This document shows, piece after piece, positions 54,301 to 62,267 of a DNA stretch of 64,000 nt; positions within the stretch are counted from its first letter, which is position 1, and each line of letters starts with the position of its first letter. Made by a program: the position numbers and the translations under genes. Source of the stretch: Siphonodentalium dalli (taxonomy: Eukaryota > Mollusca > Scaphopoda > Gadilida > Siphonodentaliidae). The stretch is from contig CP136062.1 of the NCBI GenBank assembly GCA_032622095.1, positions 51,847,349 to 51,911,348 on the forward strand, written 5' to 3'. Under the pieces are notes generated by a model. That model was not told where the DNA came from. It saw nothing but the letters and a program-made list of their open reading frames with translations, and made no database searches.

Positions 54301-56880
54301 TGCTGGTGTCCATGTTTATTGGCCGAACGACCCCAAAATGACTCGTTCCCATCTACATGTCAATATTAACATCCATGACAAATTTCATGATGATCAGACG
54401 AACAGTACTACCTGTAGCCCGCGCCAATGGATTGAATTTTGAAATCTAAGATGGCCGCCAGCCATGTTTTTTGGCCGAACGACACCAAAATCACTCGTTC
54501 CCATCTACATGTCATTATTAACATCAATGAGAAATTTCATGATGATCAGGCGAACAGTACGATCTGTAACCCGCGCCAATGGATTGAATCTTGAAATCCA
54601 AGATGGCTGCCAGCGGCCATGTTTTTTGGCCGAATGACCCCAAAATGACTCGTTCCCGTCTACATGTCAATGTCAACATTCATGACAAATTTCATGATGT
54701 TCCGATCGAAGCTACGACCTGTAGCCCGGGCCAAAGGATTTAGTCATGCAAAGAGTAAAATCCAAGATGGCTGCTGGCGGCCATGTTCATTGGCCAAACG
54801 ACCCCAAAATCACTCGTTCCCATCTACATGTCAATATTAACATTCATGACAAATTTCATGATGATCAGACGAACAGTACGACCTGTAGCCCGAGCCAATG
54901 GATTGAATTTTGAAATCTAAGATGGCCGCCAGCTGCCATGTTTTTTGGCCGAATGACCCCACAATGATTCGTTCCCATCTACATGTCAATGTCAACATTC
55001 ATGACAAATTTCATAAAGATTAGACCAAAGGTACAACCTGTAGCCCGCGCCAAAGGATTTAGTCATGCAAAGAGTAAAATCCAAGATGGCTGCTGGCGGC
55101 CATGTTTTTTGGCCGAACAACTCCAAAATCACTCGTTCCCATCTACATGACAGTGTTAACATCCATGACAAATTTCATAAACTTCCGACCAAAATAACGA
55201 CCTGTAGCTCGCGCCAAAGGATTTAGTCATGCAAAGAGTAAAATCCAAGATGGCTGCTGGCAGCCATGTTTTTTGGCCGAACGACCCCAAAATCACTCGT
55301 TCCCATCTACATGTCATTATTAACATCAATGACAAATTTCATGATGATCAGATGAACAGTACGACCTGTAGGCCGCGCCAATGGATTGAATCTTGAAATC
55401 CAAGATGGCTGCCAGCGGCCATGTTTTTTGGCCGAATGACCCCAAAATGACTCGTTCCCATCTACATGTCAATGTCAACATTCATGACAATTTCATGAAG
55501 ATCAGACCAAAGGTACAACCTGTAGCCCGCGCCAAAGGAAATTGTTGACGGACACACGTACACATGCACACACGGACGACGGACGCCAAACCATGGCAAT
55601 AGCTCAAACTTACAAAAGTAAGTTGAGCTAAAAAAGGCCCATAATTCTGGTGAAAATGGGTGGACGAAAACCCCGCTATGCATGTAGCTGTTCCCCCATG
55701 CTGCTCTATCACCATACCAAATATCAGCTAAATCTGCCCAGCGGTTGCTGAACAAAAATGCAAAATGTTTGGACAGATGGACGGACGTACGTACGGACGG
55801 AGACGTCGACTATATACCCGCCGACTTCAAGTCGGGGGCATAATAACTGAAGTATGTGCGATTGTAAACATTTACTCATTAATCTGGAATGAAATAATTG
55901 TCGATAAACAAACGACTATGATTCCAGAAACAAGAGTCACTGGATATTATCCATATGTTAGAATGACGTTGTGAGCTACAGTACATGTACTAATATGGGA
56001 TATAAGATTTGCGAGAATAACTACATTAGGCATTTTATTTTTTATTACTTGGTTTACGGATTTCCTTGGCTCAAAGGTAGGGAAGGTTGGAGGAAAAATA
56101 ATAAAAATTAAATCTGTATAAATTTTTTTTAATTGAAATTGTCAAAAAATAGGGTCGGGAGAAATACAATATTGGCTGTATAATAATCTCCTCATCTAAA
56201 ACAAGCACGGGCAAATATATTTTTATATTTGGATGTTTCTTTAAAGCATGATATGGATAGATGAAAAAATATCGCCAATATCAGCATCCGCCATGTTGGC
56301 GTTGACATTCAATACCATAAACATCACAGGAGCTTTCACTAAGAGCTTTCCGATGAATGGCAACAAGCCATATTTCTGACTAAATCCTGAAAAATTACCC
56401 ATAATTCTGCTGTGGTTAAGGAGTCGATTATTTAGGGCATTACTCAACAAACATATGGGGTAAATATCATTATCGATACTGAATCCAAAATACTAATGCT
56501 GCCACTCTTTAATTTCAATGTTCCCTGCAACAAGATGAACAGTATATAATGTTCCATCCAAAGGATATACACATATGTAGTCATTTTAAAAGGTAATTGA
56601 AAATTTTATTTTGTCCATGAAAGTTTTTATTATCAATTTACATACAATTAGGAAAAGGCTCAATTACAGATTACTCTATATTACTAAATATATTAGTCAA
56701 TTGAATACAATTACACATTCTGTACAACCCGTAAACATATTCAATGACAACTGTTTAGGTTTGAACTTCTATTAGTCATTATAACAGATTTGATTTCCTT
56801 ACGTTTAATATGTTCAGCATTCTGTGGCACTGTTGATTGGTGGCGGACTGCCTGCAATGATGTTGTTGGTGTAACTTGCC
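39211..56880 (-). CDS. NDUFS3: NADH dehydrogenase (ubiquinone) iron-sulfur protein 3, mitochondrial (5' exon missing)
   Basis: Encodes the 30 kDa subunit of respiratory complex I, part of the matrix arm near the quinone site and needed early in assembly. Five exons join in frame: 56880-56803, 46871-46624, 42380-42255, 41110-40991 and 39366-39211, with GT-AG borders throughout. They give 241 residues before the TAA at 39213-39211. Family hallmarks in order are [57 protein letters not shown] and [17 protein letters not shown] then RKDFPLTGY. Human NDUFS3 is 264 residues as precursor, so what is missing is roughly the N-terminal transit peptide. The first visible exon starts in phase 1, so an upstream exon must exist; I could not find it between 56881 and 64000. 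The introns (9.9, 4.2, 1.1 and 1.6 kb) are full of repeats. Identification is very secure; exon 2 is the least conserved part. Confidence 0.95.
39437..39960. mobile_element. Pearl-like element G2 in NDUFS3 intron 5, right end missing
   Basis: Starts AAATGAAAGTGTCAATGACA with GTAGCTCAACTTGG, as G1 does. Three diverged core units follow (AGATGGCTGCTGGAGGCCAT, GGCTCCCATCTAGAGG). There is no microsatellite or terminal hairpin. Confidence 0.65.
39965..40395. mobile_element. Diverged relative of the 35561 MITE
   Basis: Contains GATACTCAATCCGATTCGAT at the left and TGAGCTTTGATGGGTGGGTT then CCCCGAAGCCAAAGAAAGAG at the right. The 88-codon frame inside is not conserved and is not called a gene. Confidence 0.55.
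40991..41110 (-). CDS. NDUFS3: NDUFS3 exon 5
   Basis: 120 bp, 40 codons in phase 0, acceptor CTCCACAG and donor GAG|GTAATA. It encodes [19 protein letters not shown] and the [20 protein letters not shown] block, the most conserved signature of the family. Confidence 0.97.
41304..41434. mobile_element. TA-flanked palindromic MITE, short, in NDUFS3 intron 4
   Basis: 131 bp. The two arms meet at CAGGATTTAGTCCTG, so the inner part of both arms is missing. Ends TACAGTAATGCTCAAAG and TGGGAATTACTGTA. Confidence 0.8.
41705..42159. mobile_element. TTAA family A MITE, long form, in NDUFS3 intron 4
   Basis: TTAACCCTTTGAGTGCCAGG to CCCCTGGCACTCAAAGAGTT-AA. The G/C change in the left end is matched by the right end, so the terminal pairing is preserved. 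Confidence 0.8.
42255..42380 (-). CDS. NDUFS3: NDUFS3 exon 4
   Basis: 126 bp, exactly 42 codons (phase 0 at both ends), acceptor TTTCAG and donor GAG|GTGAGT. It encodes [20 protein letters not shown] and on to ANWYERE. A decayed partial copy of its middle lies just upstream in intron 3 (42398-42440). Confidence 0.95.
42398..42440 (-). repeat. Partial duplicate of NDUFS3 exon 4 in intron 3
   Basis: About 41 bp repeats the exon 4 segment encoding [13 protein letters not shown] with roughly five substitutions; translated it still reads [12 protein letters not shown]. It lies directly upstream, in transcript order, of the exon 4 acceptor. A CATCACATTAAT motif is further duplicated before the minisatellite begins. 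Confidence 0.75.
42451..46623. repeat. 47-bp minisatellite filling NDUFS3 intron 3, about 89 copies
   Basis: A head-to-tail array of a 47-bp unit, recognisable by GGTTTAACAGTGACAGGATT and CTTACCAGAGAGGAACATGA. It runs from 42451 to the splice donor of NDUFS3 exon 3. Two common variants alternate: AACAT or CCC after GAGAGGA, and AGGTCAG or AGGTCGG. Some units gain or lose one or two bases (ACATTGACC, CCAGGCGG). On the transcribed strand every intact unit reads CTCTCTGGTAAGAATCC, a good 5' splice-site match. The real donor GAG|GTAAGAATCC is the last unit, so the array appears to have grown from the exon border. Confidence 0.97.
46624..46871 (-). CDS. NDUFS3: NDUFS3 exon 3
   Basis: 248 bp, acceptor TTTTCCAG, donor GAG|GTAAGA. 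It encodes from [17 protein letters not shown] through [10 protein letters not shown] to TREHRFE, the N-terminal half of the Complex1_30kDa domain. The donor sequence is the first unit boundary of the large 47-bp repeat array in the following intron. Confidence 0.95.
47099..47314. mobile_element. TTAA family A MITE, short palindromic form, in NDUFS3 intron 2
   Basis: TTAACCCTTTCAGTGCCAAG ... CATGGCACTGAAAGGGTTAA around AGCTCTAAGAGCT; nearly identical to the 13254 copy. Confidence 0.85.
47548..48352. mobile_element. Pearl-like element H, four ~159-bp units
   Basis: Left TGCTATGTCGAGTTTATTGG; right hairpin AGTCGAGTTTTTG / AAAAACTCGACTAAA after CCGCCTGCCCGCCCGCC. The core repeats GAGTTATCGCGCTAACAGTG and ATGCTAAAAATAGACAAACT four times with a period near 159 bp. 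Confidence 0.7.
48820..49345. mobile_element. Pearl-like element I
   Basis: About three units of ~145 bp (AAAAAGGGCCATAACTCC, ACCCATATTCGAACTCGATC), then GACAGACAGACAGACGGACA and the hairpin ATGTTTACCATAC / TATGGTATGGGTAAACAT. The left limit is uncertain. Confidence 0.6.
49390..49510 (+). mobile_element. tRNA-head fragment, second SINE type
   Basis: GAGCCCCATGGTCCAGTGGT then TAGCGCGTTTGAACC resembles a tRNA A-box region, but no matching B box or acceptor stem follows. Probably a SINE remnant. Confidence 0.5.
49525..50745. mobile_element. Pearl-like element J, carrying K
   Basis: Left end has ATACGCCCGTTTCTGG; right end ACCGTTTTTTCAAACGG-GCGTATAAAA after GCGGACGGACGGAC. ACGCCCGTTT and AAACGGGCGT are inverted partners. 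Core: CTCAGTCAAAATCATGCGGA and TATACCAAATTTGGTTCA. It is interrupted by K. Confidence 0.7.
49837..50538. mobile_element. Pearl-like element K, inserted in J
   Basis: Begins AAGGTCCGCCTCTAAGTG and ends with the hairpin AGTCCTCCGAACCCGTT / GGGTCGGCGGACAAAAAG after GGACGGACGGACGGACGC. GTCCGCC and GGCGGAC are inverted. Core units contain ACATACCAACTTTGGTTCAG and AAATGTTAACAGACGG. Confidence 0.7.
50746..51974. other. No gene recognised in NDUFS3 intron 2
   Basis: Mostly unique sequence with no conserved exon or repeat structure I can name. Confidence 0.55.
51975..52119. mobile_element. Chimera of two MITE families
   Basis: 51975-52024 is the left end of the double-palindrome MITE (CATTTGCAGAATGAGGTCCC then GGGTGAATTTAGTGAC). 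From 52028 it becomes the right half of TTAA family B (GGGAGACTTGCATATACATG ... CAGTCATGGAAGGGTTAA). Confidence 0.7.
52120..55846. mobile_element. Pearl-like element L, carrying G1
   Basis: Left end has TTTGCCCCCCGACCG; right end has ACCCGCCGACTTC / AAGTCGGGGGCATAATAA after GGACGGACGTACGTACGG. GCCCCCCGAC and GTCGGGGGC are subterminal inverted repeats. Cores contain GGCCATAACTCTGG and TGCATGTAGCTGTTCCCCC. The element is split by G1 (52625-55632). Confidence 0.7.
52625..55632. mobile_element. Pearl-like element G1 with about 17 core units of ~160 bp
   Basis: Left end AATGAAAGTGTCAATGACAC with TAGCTCAACTTAGG; right end AAACTTACAAAAGTAAG / TTGAGCTAAAAA, so TAGCTCAACTTA and TAAGTTGAGCTA are inverted. 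Each core unit contains CCAAGATGGCTGCTGGCGGC, CATGTTTTTTGGCCGAA, TCGTTCCCATCTACATGTC and CATGACAAATTTCAT. Two half-types alternate, after GGATTTAGTCATGCAAAGAG or after GGATTGAATTTTGAAATCC. Short open frames here are by-products. Confidence 0.85.
56331..56446. mobile_element. TA-flanked MITE, right arm only, in NDUFS3 intron 2
   Basis: AAGAGCTTTCCGATGAATGG through GGAGTCGATTATTTAGGGC to ATTACT. The left arm is missing. Confidence 0.7.
56803..56880 (-). CDS. NDUFS3: NDUFS3 first visible coding exon (exon 2)
   Basis: 78 bp, entered in phase 1 after TATTTACAG and left in phase 1 at the donor GTAAGG. It encodes [16 protein letters not shown] and a few more residues, a poorly conserved stretch matching the segment that follows the transit peptide. 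The frame continues exactly into the next exon through a split proline codon. Confidence 0.8.
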
Positions 56881-57094
56881 CTGTAAATACAAAGGATATA
56901 TAAACACGAAGGAGAAAGCAGTTACAATTTATCTAATGAAGAATTATGTACTTAATAAATTATGTGCGATAGAGCCCTACTAGTATGAATCATGTTCTTC
57001 TTGACAATGTCTAGGCCTGGCCAAGTAGCAAACACACTGTGTTTAAACCTATTAATATAGTCTACTTGCGGTTGAGGTTACAAGATTCAAAGCC

Positions 57095-57235
57095 ACCAAA
57101 TTCATCTTCTGTTGACCTTATTCTGCTCAGGCCTCATCTTCATCTAAGTAGTAAATATAGTCTCAAATTAACATTATTTTAAGTTACTTTTTCTCTTCTG
57201 TTCAGTTTCTATATTCCCTAATTTGCAGAAGATAC
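57095..57235. mobile_element. Double-palindrome MITE, internal half fragment
   Basis: Contains CTGCTCAGGCCTCATCTTC, TATAGTCTCAAATTAACATT and TTCAGTTTCTATATTCCC. It corresponds to the left interior of the full element; the terminal hairpin and right half are gone. Confidence 0.6.
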
Positions 57236-57633
57236 AAAAGTATTGACATTAGACCGACAAAAGAGTTCTGTGTCCTGAGTGTTGGGAGGCTACTTATGGG
57301 GCCTAGGCTGATCAGCTCTTCAAAAACATGGAAAAGTGCCATTTGCCGGCACAATCATAGAATGCTTTTTGATGCAATATAATGTATTTCTGCCGACTTA
57401 CCATTTTGTATATACTTGAAAAATAAATAACCCAGCCTTCCAATATTAAAATGTAACTTAGTAAGCTTAGAAAAACTCGTTATAAATTAATATGTGATGC
57501 TTATTTAGTGATTGGCTAACTTGATTCTCATTTATCATATTCATGACTATGAGGGCTATTGACGCCATCGACAAGAACCATATTGATGCAATCTATATAA
57601 TTATAATAACATAAATCTGCTCAACCAAGTGAA

Positions 57634-58238
57634 ACTAGAGATGGGCTTGTCCCAGATGGGACTAAGTAATACCCCCCGTATTCAAAATGTTATTTGAATG
57701 AAGTAGCCATTACCATATATTTGGCACTGAAATTATGTCAACAGATAACCCTAACCCTAAACCCCATAACCCTAACCCCTAACTCTAATCCTAAATTTAT
57801 TGACTGAATAAAAGCTTGGACAAAATTATGCATGTTGCTAAAATTTTCTAAGTCGAAAAAGGGGGATAACTCCACAATTTTTTTTCGGACAGACGTCATA
57901 ATCGCAGGTACACAAGTTCCCATGGTACTAAATATATGTACCAAGTTTTTAAAATATTGACCTAAAAATGTAGGAATAAAAGCTCGGACAAAATTATACA
58001 TGTTGCGAAAATTTTCTAAGTCGAAAAAGGGGGGATAACTCCACCAAAAAAAGTCTGACAGACGTCATAATCACAGGTTCCCATGGTGGTTGATGTCTGT
58101 GACAAGTTTCACGGAAAATGATCATAAAACGACTGAGAAAAACTCCGGACAAAATTGTGTCCACGGCTCGACAGACGGACGGACAGACAAGCTGATACCA
58201 GTATACCCCCCCCACAACTCGTTGCGGGGGGGTATAAC
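57634..58238. mobile_element. Pearl-like element P3
   Basis: Starts AAACTAGAGATGGGCTTG with TAATACCCCCCG and ends with CCCCCCCACAACTCGTTG / CGGGGGGGTATAA. It has the same core units as P1 and P2. A telomere-like run of CCCTAA variants lies near its left end (57745-57800). Confidence 0.75.
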
Positions 58239-58734
58239 AAATCTGTGTTGACACCGTGCCAAATACTGTGCCTAGACTTCTTTAATCCCACCATTGTTAC
58301 TTGACAATATACAACTTAAGCACTACCCACCATCTACATGTACCATTCAGCCTTGTGACAGACAATGGATTAATTAGTGCTGACCCTCATTACGGTTTTA
58401 TTGCATTTAGTGGTCCATTAAGCTGTATCACCTAATCAATTAGCAGACCCAGTCAATGCTAAATCATTGAAATTTATTTGTCACTCATTCTATCATGCAA
58501 ACGTATGAAGAACAATGATTTTATTTACTGCTCTGCACGCATGCTAGTTAAAACTTCTGGTATTCTAGCAGATGATCATACTATAAATTTGATTATCTTA
58601 TTCTGGTTTGATGTTATACTATGTATTAAATTCAAATTTTCAAATTCAAATTCAATAAGTTTTATTTGATATTATTGAATAATAACATTTTATATACAAC
58701 AGGACCCCACAAAAGCTGGGCTTATGAGGGCAGG

Positions 58735-59250
58735 ACCCTTTTACAAATATATTACACTAGCCGATGAGCCCGACGTTGTCCGGGCTATTCAAAAACCAAA
58801 TTTCAAGTCGATAGCTCCACCCGTTTCCGAGATCTGGTCTGCGCATGCGCGAAGCTTGCGTCGCACGGGCTCGGCGACCCGACAAAAATCGTATCCGGGG
58901 CAAGATACATTCACATACCAAATTTCAAGTCGATAGCTCCACCCGTTTCCGAGATCTCGTCTGCGCATGCGCGAAGCTGGCGTTGCACGGGCTCGGCGAC
59001 CCGATAAAATTCGTATCCGGGGCAAGATACATTCACATAGCAAATTTCAAGTCGATAGCTCCACCCGTTTCCAAGATCTCGTCTGCGCATGCGCGAAGCG
59101 GGCGCCGCACGGGCTCGCCAATACGACAACGTCCACCGCCTGGTCAAACTACACACACGTACCAAGTTTCGTCCCGATCGGTCGAGAATCGTAGATTTGT
59201 ATAAATGACAGACAAACATACAGACAGACAGAGGTCTTCAAAATATATAT
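58735..59250. repeat. Three ~120-bp tandem units with NRF-1-like palindromes
   Basis: Units near 58798, 58920 and 59041 each contain CAAGTCGATAGCTCCACCCG, TTTCC(G/A)AGATCTCGTC and CTGCGCATGCGCGAAG. The array starts after a hairpin, GAGCCCGACGTTGTCCGGGC, and ends in ACAGACAAACATACAGACAG. Open frames on both strands come from the repeat, not from a gene. Confidence 0.75.
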
Positions 59251-60584
59251 GAGATTAATATTATATTGACATTAAAGTTACTGTGTATATTTACAGGTGG
59301 TGCAATGGTGTGCGACAACTACAAATATTTTGGGGATTGGTATGAAAGGGGTGTAAGCAGGGGGGGAGGGGGAGGGGGCGTGTGACAGTTCACAGTATAT
59401 TTTTCATGTTGCAATGATATATTTTATCATGTAATACCAAGCTCCTTCTCATGCTGCGACCTGATGTAGATGCATCATATAACAACTCACGCATGTCAGT
59501 GCAGGGCACCTAAATATTATATTAGAATATATTCTATATTACTATATACAGATGCTATGTGGCACAGTGGCGGTGGTAATTAGCAGATATTTGCCTAGAA
59601 TAAGAAATTGCCTATGCCAGAAATTTTTCCTTGGCTGAAAAGCCTAGGATCCACATGGTTGCATACTCTGTGCTCTACACATTCCTGTATAACTTCAGTT
59701 TATAAAAATTGGAACTTATATGTAGTCCATTAGCATGCCAAATTTTGGTTGGGTCTGGTTTAAAATTGACGCATTCAAGTGGTTAATATCTATTAAACGT
59801 TTGATGCCACAAAAACAATGTATAGATGTACTTTGTACATGTCAATTTCCTTATAATGAAAGACAAGACAGTCACATTAATTCAATAGTAGTTGTACTTA
59901 TAGGTATATAACTGTAATTGTCAGGACTATACAATCAGCCATCACAATCTCCAAGACTCCAATATTAATGTAGTAGTCATAGATAGAACGACACAAGTGT
60001 GTGAACTGGTTAACGTTATTGCACGAGTTTGTTGTGACGCGATGGTAACCGGAGGTTCGAGTTTTACCTCGCGGGACGAGTGCAATAATGTTAACATGTT
60101 CACAAAACTGTGTTGTTCTATGTTTATTGCACACTTTGAAGATTGTGTATTTTAATATAATAACATTTACGTTGATATTTTTCATATAATTGAACAAACG
60201 CTTACTTAATGTAGGCTATTCTTCATAATTTAGTGAGGAAATTTTCTGTTAAAGTTGATGTCGCCAATGACGTTGTTGACGTAATCGGTTTGTATTATTC
60301 TAGAACAATACACAATCTTTTATTGAACGTTTGAATTAATCTGTATTGTGCTGTATTCCGCACAAATAAGCCAGTTGGTGTGCAATAAATATTAGTACAC
60401 ATTTGTATAATTGTCATCAGTATAGTTATTTCGTTTAAATTTCAATTTAATGAAAACAAGTGCACCGCTAGGCGGAGGTAACGCCCCCGACTGTACAATC
60501 AGAGAAACTTTCTGGTTAAGCGCTATAAAAATGCCACATGTTGTTCTATATTAGCTTCAAATTTGGTCTGGTGCCACAAAAATA
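59251..60584. other. No gene recognised apart from one foldback
   Basis: AT-rich DNA with a G-run near 59360 and the foldback at 59975-60130. It could contain the missing NDUFS3 first exon, but I saw no ATG-led peptide with a suitable donor. Confidence 0.5.
59975..60130. repeat. Foldback repeat
   Basis: AGAACGACACAAGTGTGTGA and GGTTAACGTTATTGCACGAG face GAGTGCAATAATGTTAACAT and GTTCACAAAACTGTGTTG. No gene is seen inside. Confidence 0.65.
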
Positions 60585-61100
60585 GAAGGAAAACTGAATT
60601 TTCTAAAAAAAAAACTGAATTTTTTAAGTCGAAAAAGGGTCATACCTCTCACAAAAATTATCTGATTGAACCGAAATTTTACCTTGACCTGTATTGCGAT
60701 ATTGGTAATACACAAAAGAACGGGTTTTGCAAATAAACAATCCAAAATCAAGTTATCATCTGGAAACCAAAAAAAGTAGCAGAAAACCTGAATTTTCTAA
60801 GTCCAAAAAGGGGCGTAACTCTGGAAAAAATGGGCGGACGAAACCGCAGTTATGGGGACATCTTGTCCCCCCGGCTGGTCTATTGACATACCAAAGATCA
60901 ACTGAATTGAATTAGCGAAACCAAAGTTATGAGTTGAAATGTTCGTACGGACGGAAGGACGGACGGAAGGACGGACGGACGGAAGGACGGACGGAAGGAC
61001 GGACGGAAGGACGGACGGACGGACGGACGGAAGGACGGACGGACGGAGGGCTCCACTATATACCCCCAAATCTCCATCGGAGATCGGGGGCATAATAAGT
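60585..61100. mobile_element. Pearl-like element M with long GGAC/GGAA microsatellite
   Basis: Cores with TTTTCTAAGTCCAAAAAGGG and ATTGACATACCAAAGATCAA resemble L. A roughly 100-bp tract of GGAC and GGAA steps follows (60948-61047), and a terminal hairpin CCCCCAAATCTCC / ATCGGAGATCGGGGGC with CATAATAAG. Peptides rich in RPSVLPSV from this tract are artefacts. Confidence 0.65.
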
Positions 61101-61412
61101 ATGATACGAATCATGTATACAATCAGTTGAGTGCCATGTTAGATTGGTTATAACACATTCTGGCCCTAGCTATATATATGTCCAATACATTTAATTAGTG
61201 CATGTTCGCATTACTAGAAATGCTATTATCGTGCATCGTTCCCAGTATATCCCACCAGAGACAGCAATGAGGCATACAATCGGCAAACAATGTAAGTTTT
61301 AACATATATGGACTCATTGCAATGCACTGAACTCAGTAACCTTATAGTTTGTACTATACAGAGTAAAAACTTTGAGAAAACAGAAAATTCATTAACATAT
61401 AGCCTAATATAG

Positions 61413-61530
61413 GTGGACCGGACCGTTTTGGACCGGTCCAGGCATGTGTACCGGACCGGAATGGCCTGGACCGGACTGGACCGCCTTGGCAATGGACCGG
61501 ACCACCCAAGGTGGTCCGGTCCGGTCCGCA
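61413..61530. repeat. GGACCGG-rich repeat
   Basis: Many overlapping copies of GGACCGG and its complement within about 120 bp, including GTGGACCGGACCG and GGTCCGGTCCGGTCCG, giving overlapping hairpins. It abuts the LINE 3' fragment. Confidence 0.8.
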
Positions 61531-61931
61531 TCACTAGCAGACATGGTGATGTTCCATCGAGTAGTGTATGGATCCGTTGATATTCCAGCAGACAATTACA
61601 TCAGAAAGACAACAGCCAACACGAGAGGCCACCACCAAAAGTACCATCTAATGTTTGCGGGGGTAGATGTCTACAAATATTCCTACTTCCCTCGGACAAT
61701 AAAGTTTTGGAATGCTGTGGAAGTGGAGCAACACACCACCAGAGACGAGAAGCTCTTCAAGACCATGCTATCTTTCTGCTCCACTCCAAAAATGAAACAT
61801 CCGAAAGCATAGAGACCAAAACAACATGTAAATAACTACTGTAAATATGTACACTTCCGACTCCGAGTACGGTGCGATAATACCCAAAATTGCGGTAAAT
61901 GCACCTTAACAGAAGAAGAAGAAGAAGAAGC
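61527..61931 (+). mobile_element. 5'-truncated LINE, 3' end of the reverse-transcriptase ORF plus 3' UTR
   Basis: The peptide LADMVMFHRVVYGSVDIPAD, then TRGHHQKYHLMFAGVDVYKY and SYFPRTIKFWNAVEVE, matches the conserved C-terminal tail of many non-LTR retrotransposon ORF2 proteins (YK...G...IP, TRGH, FFP..I..WN). The frame stops at 61812. About 100 bp of 3' UTR follows and ends in a (GAA)n tract near 61912-61931, a usual LINE 3' terminus. Everything 5' of this tail is absent, as expected of a truncated insertion. Confidence 0.8.
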
Positions 61932-62267
61932 ACTGTCTGATTTCCGCTGCAAAATCGTGTGTACATGAGTATAGTCTTGTCCCCTATTACCGGTGGTCTC
62001 CTATTACCTGTGTATATCGTATTTTCGTGTTTTTTGTTGTTTACCGAGTACCAGCTTACCGGAAATCTTACCGGTGCTTTTCGCGTTGCCCGCCAATGTT
62101 TTGCGGTACTTTTTTCGTCTGACGTAATTACGCTAAAACCAACGTTAACGGATTTCGGCGTTATCGCCCCTTGACTGGTGCTTTGTATTAACGCTCTTTA
62201 CACAGTTACAGTCTATTTGAAGAGGAAAACGGATACTAGAGTAATACCAGAGTAAAGATTGATAAGA

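Noticed and set aside
57745-57800. Chromosome end or fusion point
   Set aside because: CCCTAA runs are internal to a mobile element family with other copies in the window.
58789-59219. Overlapping frames on both strands
   Set aside because: GC-richer tandem repeat lacking stops; no family resemblance.
60797-61130. RPSVLPSV and RTDGRTDG frames
   Set aside because: Direct translation of the GGAC/GGAA microsatellite on the two strands.
61979-62180. NDUFS3 first exon candidate
   Set aside because: No ATG-led peptide with a phase 1 donor on the minus strand; the sequence looks like the upstream region of the transposase.
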